Below, piece after piece: positions 7,510 to 15,738 of a stretch of DNA of 64,000 nt. The DNA comes from Bacteroidales bacterium UBA4814. GTDB lineage: Bacteria > Bacteroidota > Bacteroidia > Bacteroidales > UBA7960. The DNA lies in contig DHFW01000002.1 of NCBI GenBank assembly GCA_002402465.1, positions 34,409 to 98,408 of the forward strand. Direction: 5' to 3'. The notes below the pieces were generated by a model. That model was given only the letters and a program-made list of their open reading frames with translations. It made no database searches and was not told the origin of the DNA. How positions within the stretch are numbered: position 1 is the first letter of the stretch; each line of letters begins with the position of its first letter. Made by a program: the position numbers and the translations under genes.

Positions 7510-8078
7510 CTATTTCAAGCCACTGGCTTTCATAAACTTAAAATCCGATGCGAAAGTTTCTTTTTCGGGAAGCTCCCGCATCTTTTTGTGAATGGTTTCC
7601 TCCCTTAATGTGTTATCGGCAGGCAGACTTGAGAGGGAAAGCTCCACATCTGGTCTTTGCCCAAAATCCTTGACTACTTACTCTCTGTTGGTGGCTCTGT
7701 AAGCCCGGCCAGCAGAGCCAGTTCGTGCCCGGTAAGTATATTACTTTTTCAAACTCGCTCACGCCCCTTTCATAATCCCGCCCAACAAAGGCCATTCGGC
7801 GTGCCATGGGGTAGTCAACCAGGTTGATCACCAGTTCACCGGTTTAGCGGATGTTGAGTAGGGTATCCTTTTGCTTTCCGTCTCTAACCAGGGTGTTGGC
7901 CGAAAAAATCAGCACTGCTGAGAGCTGTTGAAAACGTTGAAAAAGCTGTAAGGAGCCAAGTTGGGCCGGCTGTTTTGGTCGATGATGCTGACAAAGGCTA
8001 TGGGCCTGGGTACAATGCTGCCCAGCATGCAATGGTGCCCCTGCTGCGGCCTCAAACCGGAAGGGAAAAAGTTTTCAT
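7510..8078 (-). pseudogene. Decayed flavin reductase (DIM6/NTAB, RutF-like) gene
   Basis: Three frames on the minus strand carry consecutive pieces of an FMN-binding flavin reductase. These are VPRPIAFVSIIDQN plus APYSFFNVF; then VLIFSANTLVRDGKQKDT, INLVDYPMARRMAF and GVSEFEK; then NILTGHELALLAGLTEPP and a tail with KDFGQRPDVELSLSSLP ending MKASGLK. Lesions are a frameshift near 7925, an in-frame TAA at 7844-7846, an apparent deletion of about 100 residues with a frame change near 7742, and another stop/frame change near 7680. The N terminus is also interrupted by TGA after about eight codons. The gene cannot make a working enzyme. The stop of the last piece lies three bases past the nspC stop. 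Confidence 0.82.
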
Positions 8079-8149
8079 GTGGTCTAAAACAAAAGACTAA
8101 GCCCCCCTTGCAAAAGCAAATGGTAGGTTTTGCCTGAATAAACCATTAA

Positions 8150-8416
8150 CTATTCTTCAATATACTTAACGCCTTTTTCTTTCCTGGCTTCCTTTTTGGG
8201 TTTGCCAAGGCCGCGCAAATATTTAAAAAGCCAACCAGAAAAGAAGCCTATTCCAAAAGTGACCAAAAAAACAATAAAGGACTTTCCTTCAACTTTAATT
8301 CCAAAGAAGTTGATGGTAACAGACTGCCAGTTCTGAATAATAAAAACGGCAAATAAAACGAAAATAATTCCATAAAGAATCAAGAGGAAGGTACTGGTTT
8401 TCTTTTGTTTTTCCAT
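8150..8416 (-). CDS. LapA-like (DUF1049) small inner-membrane protein
   Basis: An 88-residue protein with a charged N terminus (MEKQKK), two transmembrane helices (about 9-29 and 45-66) separated by the conserved QNWQSVTINFFGIKV segment, and a basic C-terminal tail. This is the layout of the LapA/DUF1049 family; E. coli LapA takes part in regulating lipopolysaccharide assembly with LapB. No lapB neighbour is seen, so the role here is unknown. I start at the ATG giving MEKQKK, since the upstream extension is not membrane-like. It lies just downstream of the DUF819 gene on the same strand and may be co-transcribed. Confidence 0.78.
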   Translation of the reverse strand: MEKQKKTSTFLLILYGIIFVLFAVFIIQNWQSVTINFFGIKVEGKSFIVFLVTFGIGFFSGWLFKYLRGLGKPKKEARKEKGVKYIEE

Positions 8417-8469
8417 AACAGTCGTATTTTCTCCGAAAGGTATAAAAAAAATTTCATTCAATAAAAAAA

Positions 8470-9714
8470 TCAGCGCAGCAAGTAGGCAATGGTTACGCCC
8501 AGGTAGTTTCCAATGGCATAGCCAATAATACCAATGGTCATGCCCGATACCACCACCTGGCGGTTGCCAATGGCGCCTGCAATGACCGGCACAAATGCGG
8601 GCGAGCAGATAAATGCCGTGGAGGTGATCATGGTAGTGTCGGCATCGATCTTGAAAATTTTACTGAAGAACATGTGCAGAAACAGCGAGCCGAAAACGGC
8701 CAGGGTAACATAGCCAAACAGGCCGGGAGTGATGCCTGCAAAGTTGGGCACATCGGCCATGGAAGCCACCACGATGCTGAAGATCAGGATCAGGTACATG
8801 CCGGCCTCGAAGGTCTTCTCGATGCGGTTTATGCCCGGAATAAGCGATGCGATAATTCCCAGGGTAGTGATGGTAAGAATGACCACCACCATTTCGGCGC
8901 TTTTTGAAAACAAACTACTTAGGCCAACAGCCGCACCAAAAATAATGATGGCGACTCCAAAAGCCTTGAGCAGAGGAAGCAGCGTTTCGCGCCGCAGCGA
9001 ATGGAAAAAGGGAAGCTTGACAGTTTCCTCCGTTTGAATATCGGCCTGGGACATTACCGGGAATTTGGGCAAAAATTTATGGAAAGCCCTTTGCCCAACT
9101 GAGATCAGGAAAGCCAAATAAAACAAGCCCACCACCAGGTCGTAGGTATGGGTAAGAATGTAAATCTCGGGGTCCACGTCAAGGGCCATTTTTATGGAAG
9201 CCAGGTTGGGAGTGCCTCCTGTATATACGCCAGTGAGCATGCCCGCCACCTTCCATAGGTCTTTGGTGCCGCTATCCTTGAAAACGTAGAACCCGGCCAC
9301 AATTACGGTTACCACCGCCACAAGGCCAGTAATCAGCGAAACCAGGGTTTTGCCGGCTACTTTTTTCCATTGTTGGATATTGGTGGAGAAAAGCATAAGT
9401 GGAATGGCCAGCAAAATGGTAATGGACATGAGCAGGTCGCGCAGCTTATACACGCGAAATGCCAGCACGTCGCTGGCCGAGAGTTCGCCTCCGGCTTGCA
9501 TAGCCTCAATCTCGGGCAGGCTAACTTTGGGTTGCGAAAGCATAACCTCGTTAAGCACAGCCCCCGGGCTGGGAATCAAACCCGTGTTGCCAAGAACCAG
9601 CCCAATGAAATAGGCAATAATAACTGAACCAATGCGGTCGGCAGTGCGGTAACGGTAGGTCAGAAAGAGGATAAACAGGGGAGTCAAAACATAAAACAAC
9701 GCCAGTAATACCAT
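8470..9714 (-). CDS. DUF819 family integral membrane protein
   Basis: A 414-residue polytopic membrane protein with about ten to twelve hydrophobic helices. The conserved family motif MLTGVYTGGTPNLASI is in the middle and a related STAFICSPAFVPVIAGAIGNR segment near the C terminus, suggesting two inverted halves as in transporters. DUF819 proteins are predicted transporters with no settled substrate. The start ATG gives MVLLALFYVLTPLFI, directly entering the first helix. It is divergent from the M49-like peptidase gene. Confidence 0.85.
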   Translation of the reverse strand: MVLLALFYVLTPLFILFLTYRYRTADRIGSVIIAYFIGLVLGNTGLIPSPGAVLNEVMLSQPKVSLPEIEAMQAGGELSASDVLAFRVYKLRDLLMSITILLAIPLMLFSTNIQQWKKVAGKTLVSLITGLVAVVTVIVAGFYVFKDSGTKDLWKVAGMLTGVYTGGTPNLASIKMALDVDPEIYILTHTYDLVVGLFYLAFLISVGQRAFHKFLPKFPVMSQADIQTEETVKLPFFHSLRRETLLPLLKAFGVAIIIFGAAVGLSSLFSKSAEMVVVILTITTLGIIASLIPGINRIEKTFEAGMYLILIFSIVVASMADVPNFAGITPGLFGYVTLAVFGSLFLHMFFSKIFKIDADTTMITSTAFICSPAFVPVIAGAIGNRQVVVSGMTIGIIGYAIGNYLGVTIAYLLR

Positions 9715-9853
9715 CTCCTTGTTTCTTTCATTTAAGTTTGACTTGGCGAAAATTCTAAAATAAAGGTAAGATTTTTTGAAACATTAAGCTTGCTGCAAAA
9801 GCGGCCAGGTAAAATATTTGGCTTTGAGCCAGTCCAGCCCCCTTATAATTTAG

Positions 9854-9861
9854 TAATTTTG
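9854..9861 (+). promoter_or_regulatory. Candidate -7 element TAATTTTG for the M49-like peptidase gene
   Basis: An exact TAnnTTTG match 41 bases before the start codon. No well-spaced TTTG is present 19 bases upstream. Confidence 0.5.
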
Positions 9862-9901
9862 AAGCCATAAGAAGTTTTACTCAAACCAAAACAATTAAAC
9901 A

Positions 9902-11536
9902 ATGAAACGATTTTATTTACTGGTGCTTTCGGGTTTTCTGGCCATGGGGGCCATTACCGGTTGTGCACCCAAAACCGACGAATACGCAGAAACTATGAAA
10001 GCCAATGTGGAAAAATTCAAAGAAGTTACCCTTACTACTGACTTGTCGTGGCTTAACGAGAACGAGCGCGAAATCATTCGCCTGTTGATGGAAGCCGCCG
10101 ACATTATGGATGAGATTTTCTGGATGCAGGCCTATGGCGACAAGCAGGAGCTGCTGGATCAGATCGACAACGAGTATGCCCGTAAGTATGCCATGATTCA
10201 TTACGGACCATGGGATCGACTGGCAGGCAATGCACCTTTTGTGCCTGGTTTTGGCGACAAGCCTTTGGGTGCTAACTTTTACCCCACCGACATGACCAAA
10301 GAGGAATTTGATGCATGGAACGAACCTTCCAAAACCAGCCTTTATACCCTGATTCGGCGCAACGAGGCAGGAAATTTAATTGCAGTTCCTTATTCGCAAG
10401 CCTACCGCGAACAGCACGAAAAAGCCGCAGAACTCATGCGCCAGGCCGCCGAACTGGCCGAAGACGAGGGCCTTAAAAATTACCTGCTGGCCAGGATTGA
10501 AGCCCTGCTGACCGACGATTACCAGCCCAGCGACTTTGCCTGGATGGCCATGAAAGAAAGTAATATTGATTTTATTGTCGGTCCCATTGAAAACTACGAA
10601 GACCGACTGTATGGTTATAAAGCCGCCCACGAGGCATTTATCCTGGTAAAAGACCTGGAGTGGAGTGCCCAGCTGGATAAGTTTAATGCCATGCTTCCTG
10701 AGCTGCAAAAAGGCCTTCCTGTGGCTGAAGCCTACAAAGCCGAAACACCGGGCTCTGATTCAGACATCAATGTGTATTATGCCCTCTATTATGCCGGCGA
10801 TTGCAATGCAGGCAGCAAAACCATAGCCATTAACCTGCCCAATGACAGCGAGGTGCAGCTCAAGGCAGGCAGCCGCAAGCTACAGTTGAAGAACTCCATG
10901 CAGGCAAAATTCGATAACATCCTGGTGCCTATCGCCAATATGCTAATCGACGAGAGCCAGCGCCACCACATCAAGTTCGATGCCTTTTTCGAAAACACCA
11001 CCTTCCATGAAGTGGCCCACGGCATGGGCATTAAAAATACCATCAATGGTCAGGGCCCCATGCGCGAAGCCCTGCGCGAATACTACAGCCCCATTGAAGA
11101 AGCCAAGGCCGACATCATGGGCCTCTACCTGGTTACCAAACTTTATGAGATGGGCGAGATCACCAGTGGAGAAGTAATGGACAATTACGTAACTTTTTTT
11201 GCCGGCATTTTCCGCTCGAGCCGCTTTGGCGCCAGCAGTGCCCACGGACGGGCCAATATGCTTACGCTGAAGTACTTTGCTGACCGCGAGGCCTTCGTTT
11301 ATCAGGACAATGGCACCTATCTCGTCAACTTTGAACTCATGCGCGATGCCGTGTATTCGCTGCTGGCCGACATTCTTATGGTGCAGGGCGATGGCAACTA
11401 CGAGGAAGCCAAACGCTGGGTCGATGCAGATGGCGTAATGACCGAGCAGTTGCACCAGGACCTCGAAATGGTAAATGCCGCCGGTATCCCTGTGGATATC
11501 GTGTTTAAGCAGGGCAAAGACGTGCTCGGATTGTAA
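9902..11536 (+). CDS. Lipoprotein zinc peptidase related to dipeptidyl-peptidase III (M49-like)
   Basis: An exported lipoprotein: hydrophobic signal, then Cys21 in GAITGC. The zinc site is H369-E-V-A-H373 followed by EEAKAD (399-404), with the late helix holding the third ligand. This layout resembles DPP III (M49), where the motifs are HEXXGH and EECRAE, but here the two His are spaced as in HEXXH. That spacing is found in the bacterial branch of the family, often annotated as Zn-dependent hydrolase. It probably trims short peptides in the periplasm or at the outer membrane. At 544 residues it is shorter than human DPP III (about 740). Substrate is unknown. Confidence 0.85.
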   Translation: MKRFYLLVLSGFLAMGAITGCAPKTDEYAETMKANVEKFKEVTLTTDLSWLNENEREIIRLLMEAADIMDEIFWMQAYGDKQELLDQIDNEYARKYAMIHYGPWDRLAGNAPFVPGFGDKPLGANFYPTDMTKEEFDAWNEPSKTSLYTLIRRNEAGNLIAVPYSQAYREQHEKAAELMRQAAELAEDEGLKNYLLARIEALLTDDYQPSDFAWMAMKESNIDFIVGPIENYEDRLYGYKAAHEAFILVKDLEWSAQLDKFNAMLPELQKGLPVAEAYKAETPGSDSDINVYYALYYAGDCNAGSKTIAINLPNDSEVQLKAGSRKLQLKNSMQAKFDNILVPIANMLIDESQRHHIKFDAFFENTTFHEVAHGMGIKNTINGQGPMREALREYYSPIEEAKADIMGLYLVTKLYEMGEITSGEVMDNYVTFFAGIFRSSRFGASSAHGRANMLTLKYFADREAFVYQDNGTYLVNFELMRDAVYSLLADILMVQGDGNYEEAKRWVDADGVMTEQLHQDLEMVNAAGIPVDIVFKQGKDVLGL

Positions 11537-11557
11537 GACGATTTGTTTAATACTTGG

Positions 11558-11597
11558 AGGCTGTTCCTTAAAAATGTTTTTCGGAACAGCCTTTTTC
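11558..11597 (+). terminator. Rho-independent terminator after the M49-like gene
   Basis: The 10-bp perfect stem AGGCTGTTCC / GGAACAGCCT has a 15-base loop and is followed by TTTTTCTTTTTC. It ends only about ten bases before the next start codon. Confidence 0.88.
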
Positions 11598-11607
11598 TTT
11601 TTCTATT

Positions 11608-12261
11608 ATGAGCAGAGAACAAATAATTCGTAAAACGGCAGACTTTGCCAGAAAAACCCTTGCGGGTGATGGCAGCGGACACGACTGGTGGCATGTGTAC
11701 CGGGTTTGGAAAACTGCTGTAAGGATAGGAAAGCTAGAGCAGGCCGATCTGTTTGTGGTGGAACTGGCAGCCTTGCTGTACGACATTGCCGACTGGAAGT
11801 TTCATGATGGTGATGAACATGCAGGCCCGAAGGCCGCCAGAACCTGGCTTGAAAGATTGAAGGTGGAAGAGGAAATCATTGCTCATGTTTGCGCTATTGT
11901 TGCAGGGGTTTCGTTTAAAGGGGCCGGAGTAACAACACCCATGCAAACCCTTGAAGGCATGGTGGTGCAGGATGCCGACCGCCTCGATGCCCTCGGTGCC
12001 ATTGGCATTGCCAGGGCTTTTGCTTACGGCGGCAGCAAGGGGAGGGAGATGCACTCCCCCGATGAGAAACCAGTTCTGCATTCATCTTTCGAAGCATACA
12101 AAAAATCAAAAGGGCCCACCATTAATCACTTTTACGAAAAGCTCCTTTTGCTTAAAGATCAGATGAATACCCCTGCCGCCAAAGAAATGGCACGGGAGCG
12201 GCACCACTATATGGAGCAGTTCCTTCAAAGATTTTTTGAAGAATGGGATGGTAAATGCTGA
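11608..12261 (+). CDS. HD-domain phosphohydrolase (YedJ-like) with His-to-Tyr change in the HD motif
   Basis: A 217-residue cytosolic HD-superfamily protein. The first His/Asp ligands are in SGHDWWHVYRV (25-29) and the last Asp in VVQDADRLDALGAIG. The family's HD doublet, usually LLHDI, reads LLY58D59I here because the codon is TAC instead of CAC. The His is a metal ligand in this superfamily, so catalysis could be reduced unless Tyr substitutes. Members are metal-dependent phosphohydrolases of unsettled physiological substrate. The gene stands alone, right after a strong terminator. Confidence 0.86.
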   Translation: MSREQIIRKTADFARKTLAGDGSGHDWWHVYRVWKTAVRIGKLEQADLFVVELAALLYDIADWKFHDGDEHAGPKAARTWLERLKVEEEIIAHVCAIVAGVSFKGAGVTTPMQTLEGMVVQDADRLDALGAIGIARAFAYGGSKGREMHSPDEKPVLHSSFEAYKKSKGPTINHFYEKLLLLKDQMNTPAAKEMARERHHYMEQFLQRFFEEWDGKC

Positions 12262-12374
12262 GTATTTGAGAAAATTGCCTGTCCTTCTTTATTCAAAAAG
12301 CACTATTTTTACGCGTTGCGTTAAACCCTTTGGCTTCGGCGAAGTCACAATTTAAATAACTTAAACCGGTTTTC

Positions 12375-14048
12375 ATGAGAACTATAATAGTATTTGTTGC
12401 CCTGGCTTTTTTAACTCAAGCCCTTGTCGCCCAGCAACCATTCGATTTTTCTGAGCAAGCTGTTATTGAGCGTCTGCAAAAAGACATTTACACCCTGGCC
12501 TCCGACTCCTTGCAGGGGCGTGAAGCAGGCACCATTGGCGAACGCAAGGCGGCCGATTACCTTAAGGCCCGCATGCAGGAAGCCGGTCTAAAGCCTCTGT
12601 TCGGTGAGTCTTACTTTCAGGAAGTACCCTTCCCGGGGGAGTTTCTGGCTGGTCAGGACAATTTTTTGGTAATTGACGGTCAGGAGTATGAGTTTGAAAA
12701 AGATTTCTTTGCCATGCCCAACACAGGTAATGCCTCGGCCAATGCTCCCACGGTGTATGCAAGTTTTGGGCTGGAAGGCGTGGAAGGAATTGACAACTAT
12801 AAGGAGCTTGGCAGTGTGGCCGGCAAGGTGGTGGTGCTCGAATATTATTCGCCTGAAGGCCTGGAAGAAAAGCTGGATATCAACTCGCGCGATGCCCTGT
12901 CCAACAAAATTGAACTTGCCATTAAAAAAGGTGCGGTAGGAATCGTTTTGGTCAATAGTCTTTCCTGGCGCACTGACCCGCGCATTAGCCTGCGCATGAA
13001 CGTGCCCCGCGAAGACATTCCGGTGGTTTTTGCCACCTCTGCAATTGCCGAAATATTAAAAGGACAGCCAGGGATAGAAATTTACTTATCGACTGAGCTC
13101 GAACGTGAGATGCACACCGGTATCAATGTGGCCGGCTACTGGGACAACAATGCACCCACAACCGTAATCATTGGCGGGCACTACGACCACCTTGGCTTCG
13201 GTGGTTCGGGATCGCGCAACCCCGGCGAACGACTTATTCACCCCGGTGCCGACGACAACGCCAGTGGCACCGCCGGTGTTATTGAAGCTGCCCGATATCT
13301 TGTAAACTCCGACCTGAAGAAACACAACTATATTTTTATTGCCTTTACGGCAGAAGAAAAAGGCTTGCTGGGCAGCCGCTATTTTGCCGACAGCGATGCT
13401 TACGACATGAAGAAAGTGAATTACATGCTCAACTTCGACATGCTTGGCAGGCTCAACGATTACAGCCTGGCGCTGATCGGCACCGGCACCACGCCCATGT
13501 GGGAGGATCTCATCGACCGGGCAGCCCCTGAGCATTTCAACATTCGCAAAAGCTCTGGTGGCTTGGGTGGATCAGACCATACCGCATTTTACCTGAAAGA
13601 CATCCCGGTGCTGTTCTTTTTTACTGGCATTCACGACGACTATCACCGCCCCGGAGATACCCCCGACAAGGTGAACTACAAGGGCACGCAGGAGATACTG
13701 AACTTTGCTTATGACTTGATGCGACTAATTGAAAACGAAGACCGGCTGGCTTTCACACCCACACAAACAACCGATAGTCGCCGTCGTCGCTCCGATGGCG
13801 TTACTCTGGGGCTGATGCCCGACCATGCCTATGAAGCCCAGGGGCTGAGGATACAGGCCCTAATCGACGACCGCCCCGCACAAAAAGCTGGAATACAGAA
13901 TGGCGATGTGATTGTTCGCATCGACAATGATGAAATTAAAGAGATACAGTCTTACATGCGTGCGCTCGAGAATCTGCAGGCAGGCCGCACCACCAGCATT
14001 ACTGTGAAAAGAGGAGAGCAAGAGCTTACCTTTGAAGTGCAACTGTAA
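12375..14048 (+). CDS. Secreted M28 family metallopeptidase with PA and PDZ domains
   Basis: A 557-residue exported aminopeptidase-type enzyme: a signal peptide ending LVAQ, an M28 N-terminal part interrupted by a protease-associated insert (about 105-240), then the di-zinc core. Visible ligands are His269/Asp271 in GGHYDHLGF, Asp in HPGADDNASG, the catalytic Glu pair in FTAEEKGLLGS, Asp in NFDMLGR and His in FTGIHDDYHRPGD. A C-terminal PDZ domain (about 470-557) contains the DRPAQKAGIQNGDVI loop. It probably releases N-terminal residues from peptides outside the cytoplasm. It is monocistronic, and its weak -7 (TATTTTTA) lacks the final G. Confidence 0.92.
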   Translation: MRTIIVFVALAFLTQALVAQQPFDFSEQAVIERLQKDIYTLASDSLQGREAGTIGERKAADYLKARMQEAGLKPLFGESYFQEVPFPGEFLAGQDNFLVIDGQEYEFEKDFFAMPNTGNASANAPTVYASFGLEGVEGIDNYKELGSVAGKVVVLEYYSPEGLEEKLDINSRDALSNKIELAIKKGAVGIVLVNSLSWRTDPRISLRMNVPREDIPVVFATSAIAEILKGQPGIEIYLSTELEREMHTGINVAGYWDNNAPTTVIIGGHYDHLGFGGSGSRNPGERLIHPGADDNASGTAGVIEAARYLVNSDLKKHNYIFIAFTAEEKGLLGSRYFADSDAYDMKKVNYMLNFDMLGRLNDYSLALIGTGTTPMWEDLIDRAAPEHFNIRKSSGGLGGSDHTAFYLKDIPVLFFFTGIHDDYHRPGDTPDKVNYKGTQEILNFAYDLMRLIENEDRLAFTPTQTTDSRRRRSDGVTLGLMPDHAYEAQGLRIQALIDDRPAQKAGIQNGDVIVRIDNDEIKEIQSYMRALENLQAGRTTSITVKRGEQELTFEVQL

Positions 14049-14103
14049 AAGAAAGTCGTTCCTGCAAAAGCGTGATGGTTAGGTTTGTTGTTTCGAACCG
14101 GAA

Positions 14104-14143
14104 TTTTTCGAAAAATGACAATAAAATGGCATTTTTCGAAAAA
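14104..14143. promoter_or_regulatory. Twin 12-bp palindromes TTTTTCGAAAAA upstream of gpsA
   Basis: Two perfect copies of TTTTTCGAAAAA lie at 14104-14115 and 14132-14143, centres 28 bp apart. The second abuts a -7-like TAACTTTT at 14151-14158, so the pair would overlap the -33 region of a gpsA promoter. The spacing is near an integral number of helical turns, as expected for cooperative repressor or activator sites. The regulator is unknown. Confidence 0.55.
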
Positions 14144-14192
14144 ACAGTTGTAACTTTTCTGATCATTTGGTGGACACAAATTAGAAAAAACC

Positions 14193-15188
14193 TTGGCTGA
14201 AAAAAGAATTGCAGTGGTTGGCTCGGGGAGCTGGGCCACTGCCATTGTGAAAATTCTGCTCAACAATGTGGAGAAGCTCAACTGGTGGGTGCGGGAGCAG
14301 GAAATTGCCGAGCACCTGCTCATCTGGCAGCACAATCCCAAATATCTAAGTTCTGTAACCTTCGACACCAGTCGTTTGTTTGTTTCAAATGACATTGAAG
14401 AAGTGCTACAGCAATCAGAGGTGGTGCTGTTTTGCGTCCCGGCGGCGTTTCTGCACAGCTCCATGGGGCATGTGAAGCCTTCCCTGCTAAAGGATAAAAT
14501 TGTGATAAGCGCCATTAAAGGCATTGTTCCCGAATTCAACAGCATTGTGCTCGATTACTTCAGGAAGCAATTCAAACTTCAACCACATAATTTTGTGGTG
14601 GTTAGCGGCCCCAGCCATGCCGAAGAGGTAGCGGCCGAAAAACTTACCTACCTTACGGTGGCATCGCAAACACCGCGTCTGGCAGTGGTTATTGCCGGCC
14701 TTTTTTCCTGCAGGTATATTTATGCTACTACTTCCGATGATATTTATGGAACGGAATATGGCCCGGTGCTTAAAAATATCGTTGCCATTGCCAGTGGCAT
14801 TGCGACCAGCCTTGGCTATGGCGACAACTTCCAGGCGGTACTTATAAGCAATGCCATACAGGAAATGGAGCGCTTTGTGAAAGCGGTGCATCCCATCGAT
14901 CGCGACATTAAAAGCCCGGTGTATTTGGGCGACCTGCTGGTGACCTGCTACAGCCGCTTTAGCCGTAACCGAACCTTCGGAACCATGATTGGCAAAGGAT
15001 ACAGCGTGAAATTTGCACAGGTGGAAATGGAAATGGTAGCCGAAGGTTATTATGCGGCAAAATGCATTAAGGAGATTAACGATGAACTGGGTGTGTACAT
15101 GCCTATTTGCGAGTCGGTCTACAATATTTTGTATAAAAACCGCAAGCCTTCGGCCGAAATTGCCGAATTAACCGGGAAGCTTTCATGA
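14193..15188 (+). CDS. gpsA: NAD(P)-dependent glycerol-3-phosphate dehydrogenase (TTG start)
   Basis: Reduces dihydroxyacetone phosphate to sn-glycerol-3-phosphate for phospholipid synthesis. The 331-residue protein has the Rossmann loop VGSGSWATA (9-17), AIKGIVPEFN, SGPSHAEEVA, and the catalytic-Lys region GPVLKNIVAIASGI, followed by GDLLVTCYSRFSRNRTFG. The start is TTG: upstream in frame there is no ATG or GTG before a TGA 33 bases back, and the family begins exactly here. A weak start codon plus the twin palindromes upstream suggest tuned expression. It is convergent with pyrI across a shared terminator. Confidence 0.93.
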   Translation: MAEKRIAVVGSGSWATAIVKILLNNVEKLNWWVREQEIAEHLLIWQHNPKYLSSVTFDTSRLFVSNDIEEVLQQSEVVLFCVPAAFLHSSMGHVKPSLLKDKIVISAIKGIVPEFNSIVLDYFRKQFKLQPHNFVVVSGPSHAEEVAAEKLTYLTVASQTPRLAVVIAGLFSCRYIYATTSDDIYGTEYGPVLKNIVAIASGIATSLGYGDNFQAVLISNAIQEMERFVKAVHPIDRDIKSPVYLGDLLVTCYSRFSRNRTFGTMIGKGYSVKFAQVEMEMVAEGYYAAKCIKEINDELGVYMPICESVYNILYKNRKPSAEIAELTGKLS

Positions 15189-15227
15189 AAAAAGCTCCGG
15201 AAAACCTAATGTTTCTCTGGGCTTTTT
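15189..15227. terminator. Bidirectional terminator between gpsA and pyrI
   Basis: Arms 15189-15205 and 15211-15227 pair at 15 of 17 positions, counting G-U, around a five-base loop. The plus strand ends in TTTTT and the minus strand in TTTTTTC. The left arm begins within the gpsA stop codon region, so one hairpin serves both convergent genes. Confidence 0.8.
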
Positions 15228-15245
15228 GTAAGACCGCAATTTGGC

Positions 15246-15707
15246 TTACTTAAATTCCATGTTGCTGCGGCGCGTAATTTTTTCGCAGAAGTGGCATTTC
15301 AGCCTCAGTTCTTCTTTCTCGACTACTGTAAATCTGGTGGTAACCTGTTCGTGATTGGTAACACAATTGGGGTTGAAACAACGCACGATACCGTTCACAT
15401 GGTCAGGCGTTTCCACAATTTTCTTGCTGCTTACCTGGAAATCTCTGATTTCGATAATGGAGGCGTGAGGTGCTACCAGGGCAATCTTGTTCAGTTCTTC
15501 TGGCAGGAAGAACTTGTTACTCACCTTTATAAGGCCTTTGGTACCGTATTTTTTACTTTCGAGGTTGGTGGCAAAAAGCACCATGTTGTCGAAGCTGTCG
15601 AGCTTCAGAATGCGGATTACCTGGAAAACAGCGTGAGAGGGAATATGGTCAATTACGGTTCCGTTTTCGATGGCCGAAACCTTCAGTTCTTTAATTTTTT
15701 CGCTCAT
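15246..15707 (-). CDS. pyrI: Aspartate carbamoyltransferase regulatory subunit
   Basis: Binds CTP/ATP and transmits allosteric control to the PyrB catalytic trimer. The 153-residue protein has the N-terminal nucleotide-binding domain and a C-terminal zinc finger with Cys110, Cys115, Cys138 and Cys141 (RCFNPNC and KCHFC), the structural site that contacts PyrB. It follows pyrB by 31 bases in the same direction, the usual pyrBI order. Its 3' end shares a terminator with gpsA. Confidence 0.96.
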   Translation of the reverse strand: MSEKIKELKVSAIENGTVIDHIPSHAVFQVIRILKLDSFDNMVLFATNLESKKYGTKGLIKVSNKFFLPEELNKIALVAPHASIIEIRDFQVSSKKIVETPDHVNGIVRCFNPNCVTNHEQVTTRFTVVEKEELRLKCHFCEKITRRSNMEFK

Positions 15708-15738
15708 TTCTTAATTCGTTTAAGTTTTTACCTGCAGT

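Noticed and set aside
7613..7831. A separate 72-residue hypothetical gene
   Set aside because: Its sequence is a middle fragment of the decayed flavin reductase and its tail is out-of-frame translation past the deletion point.
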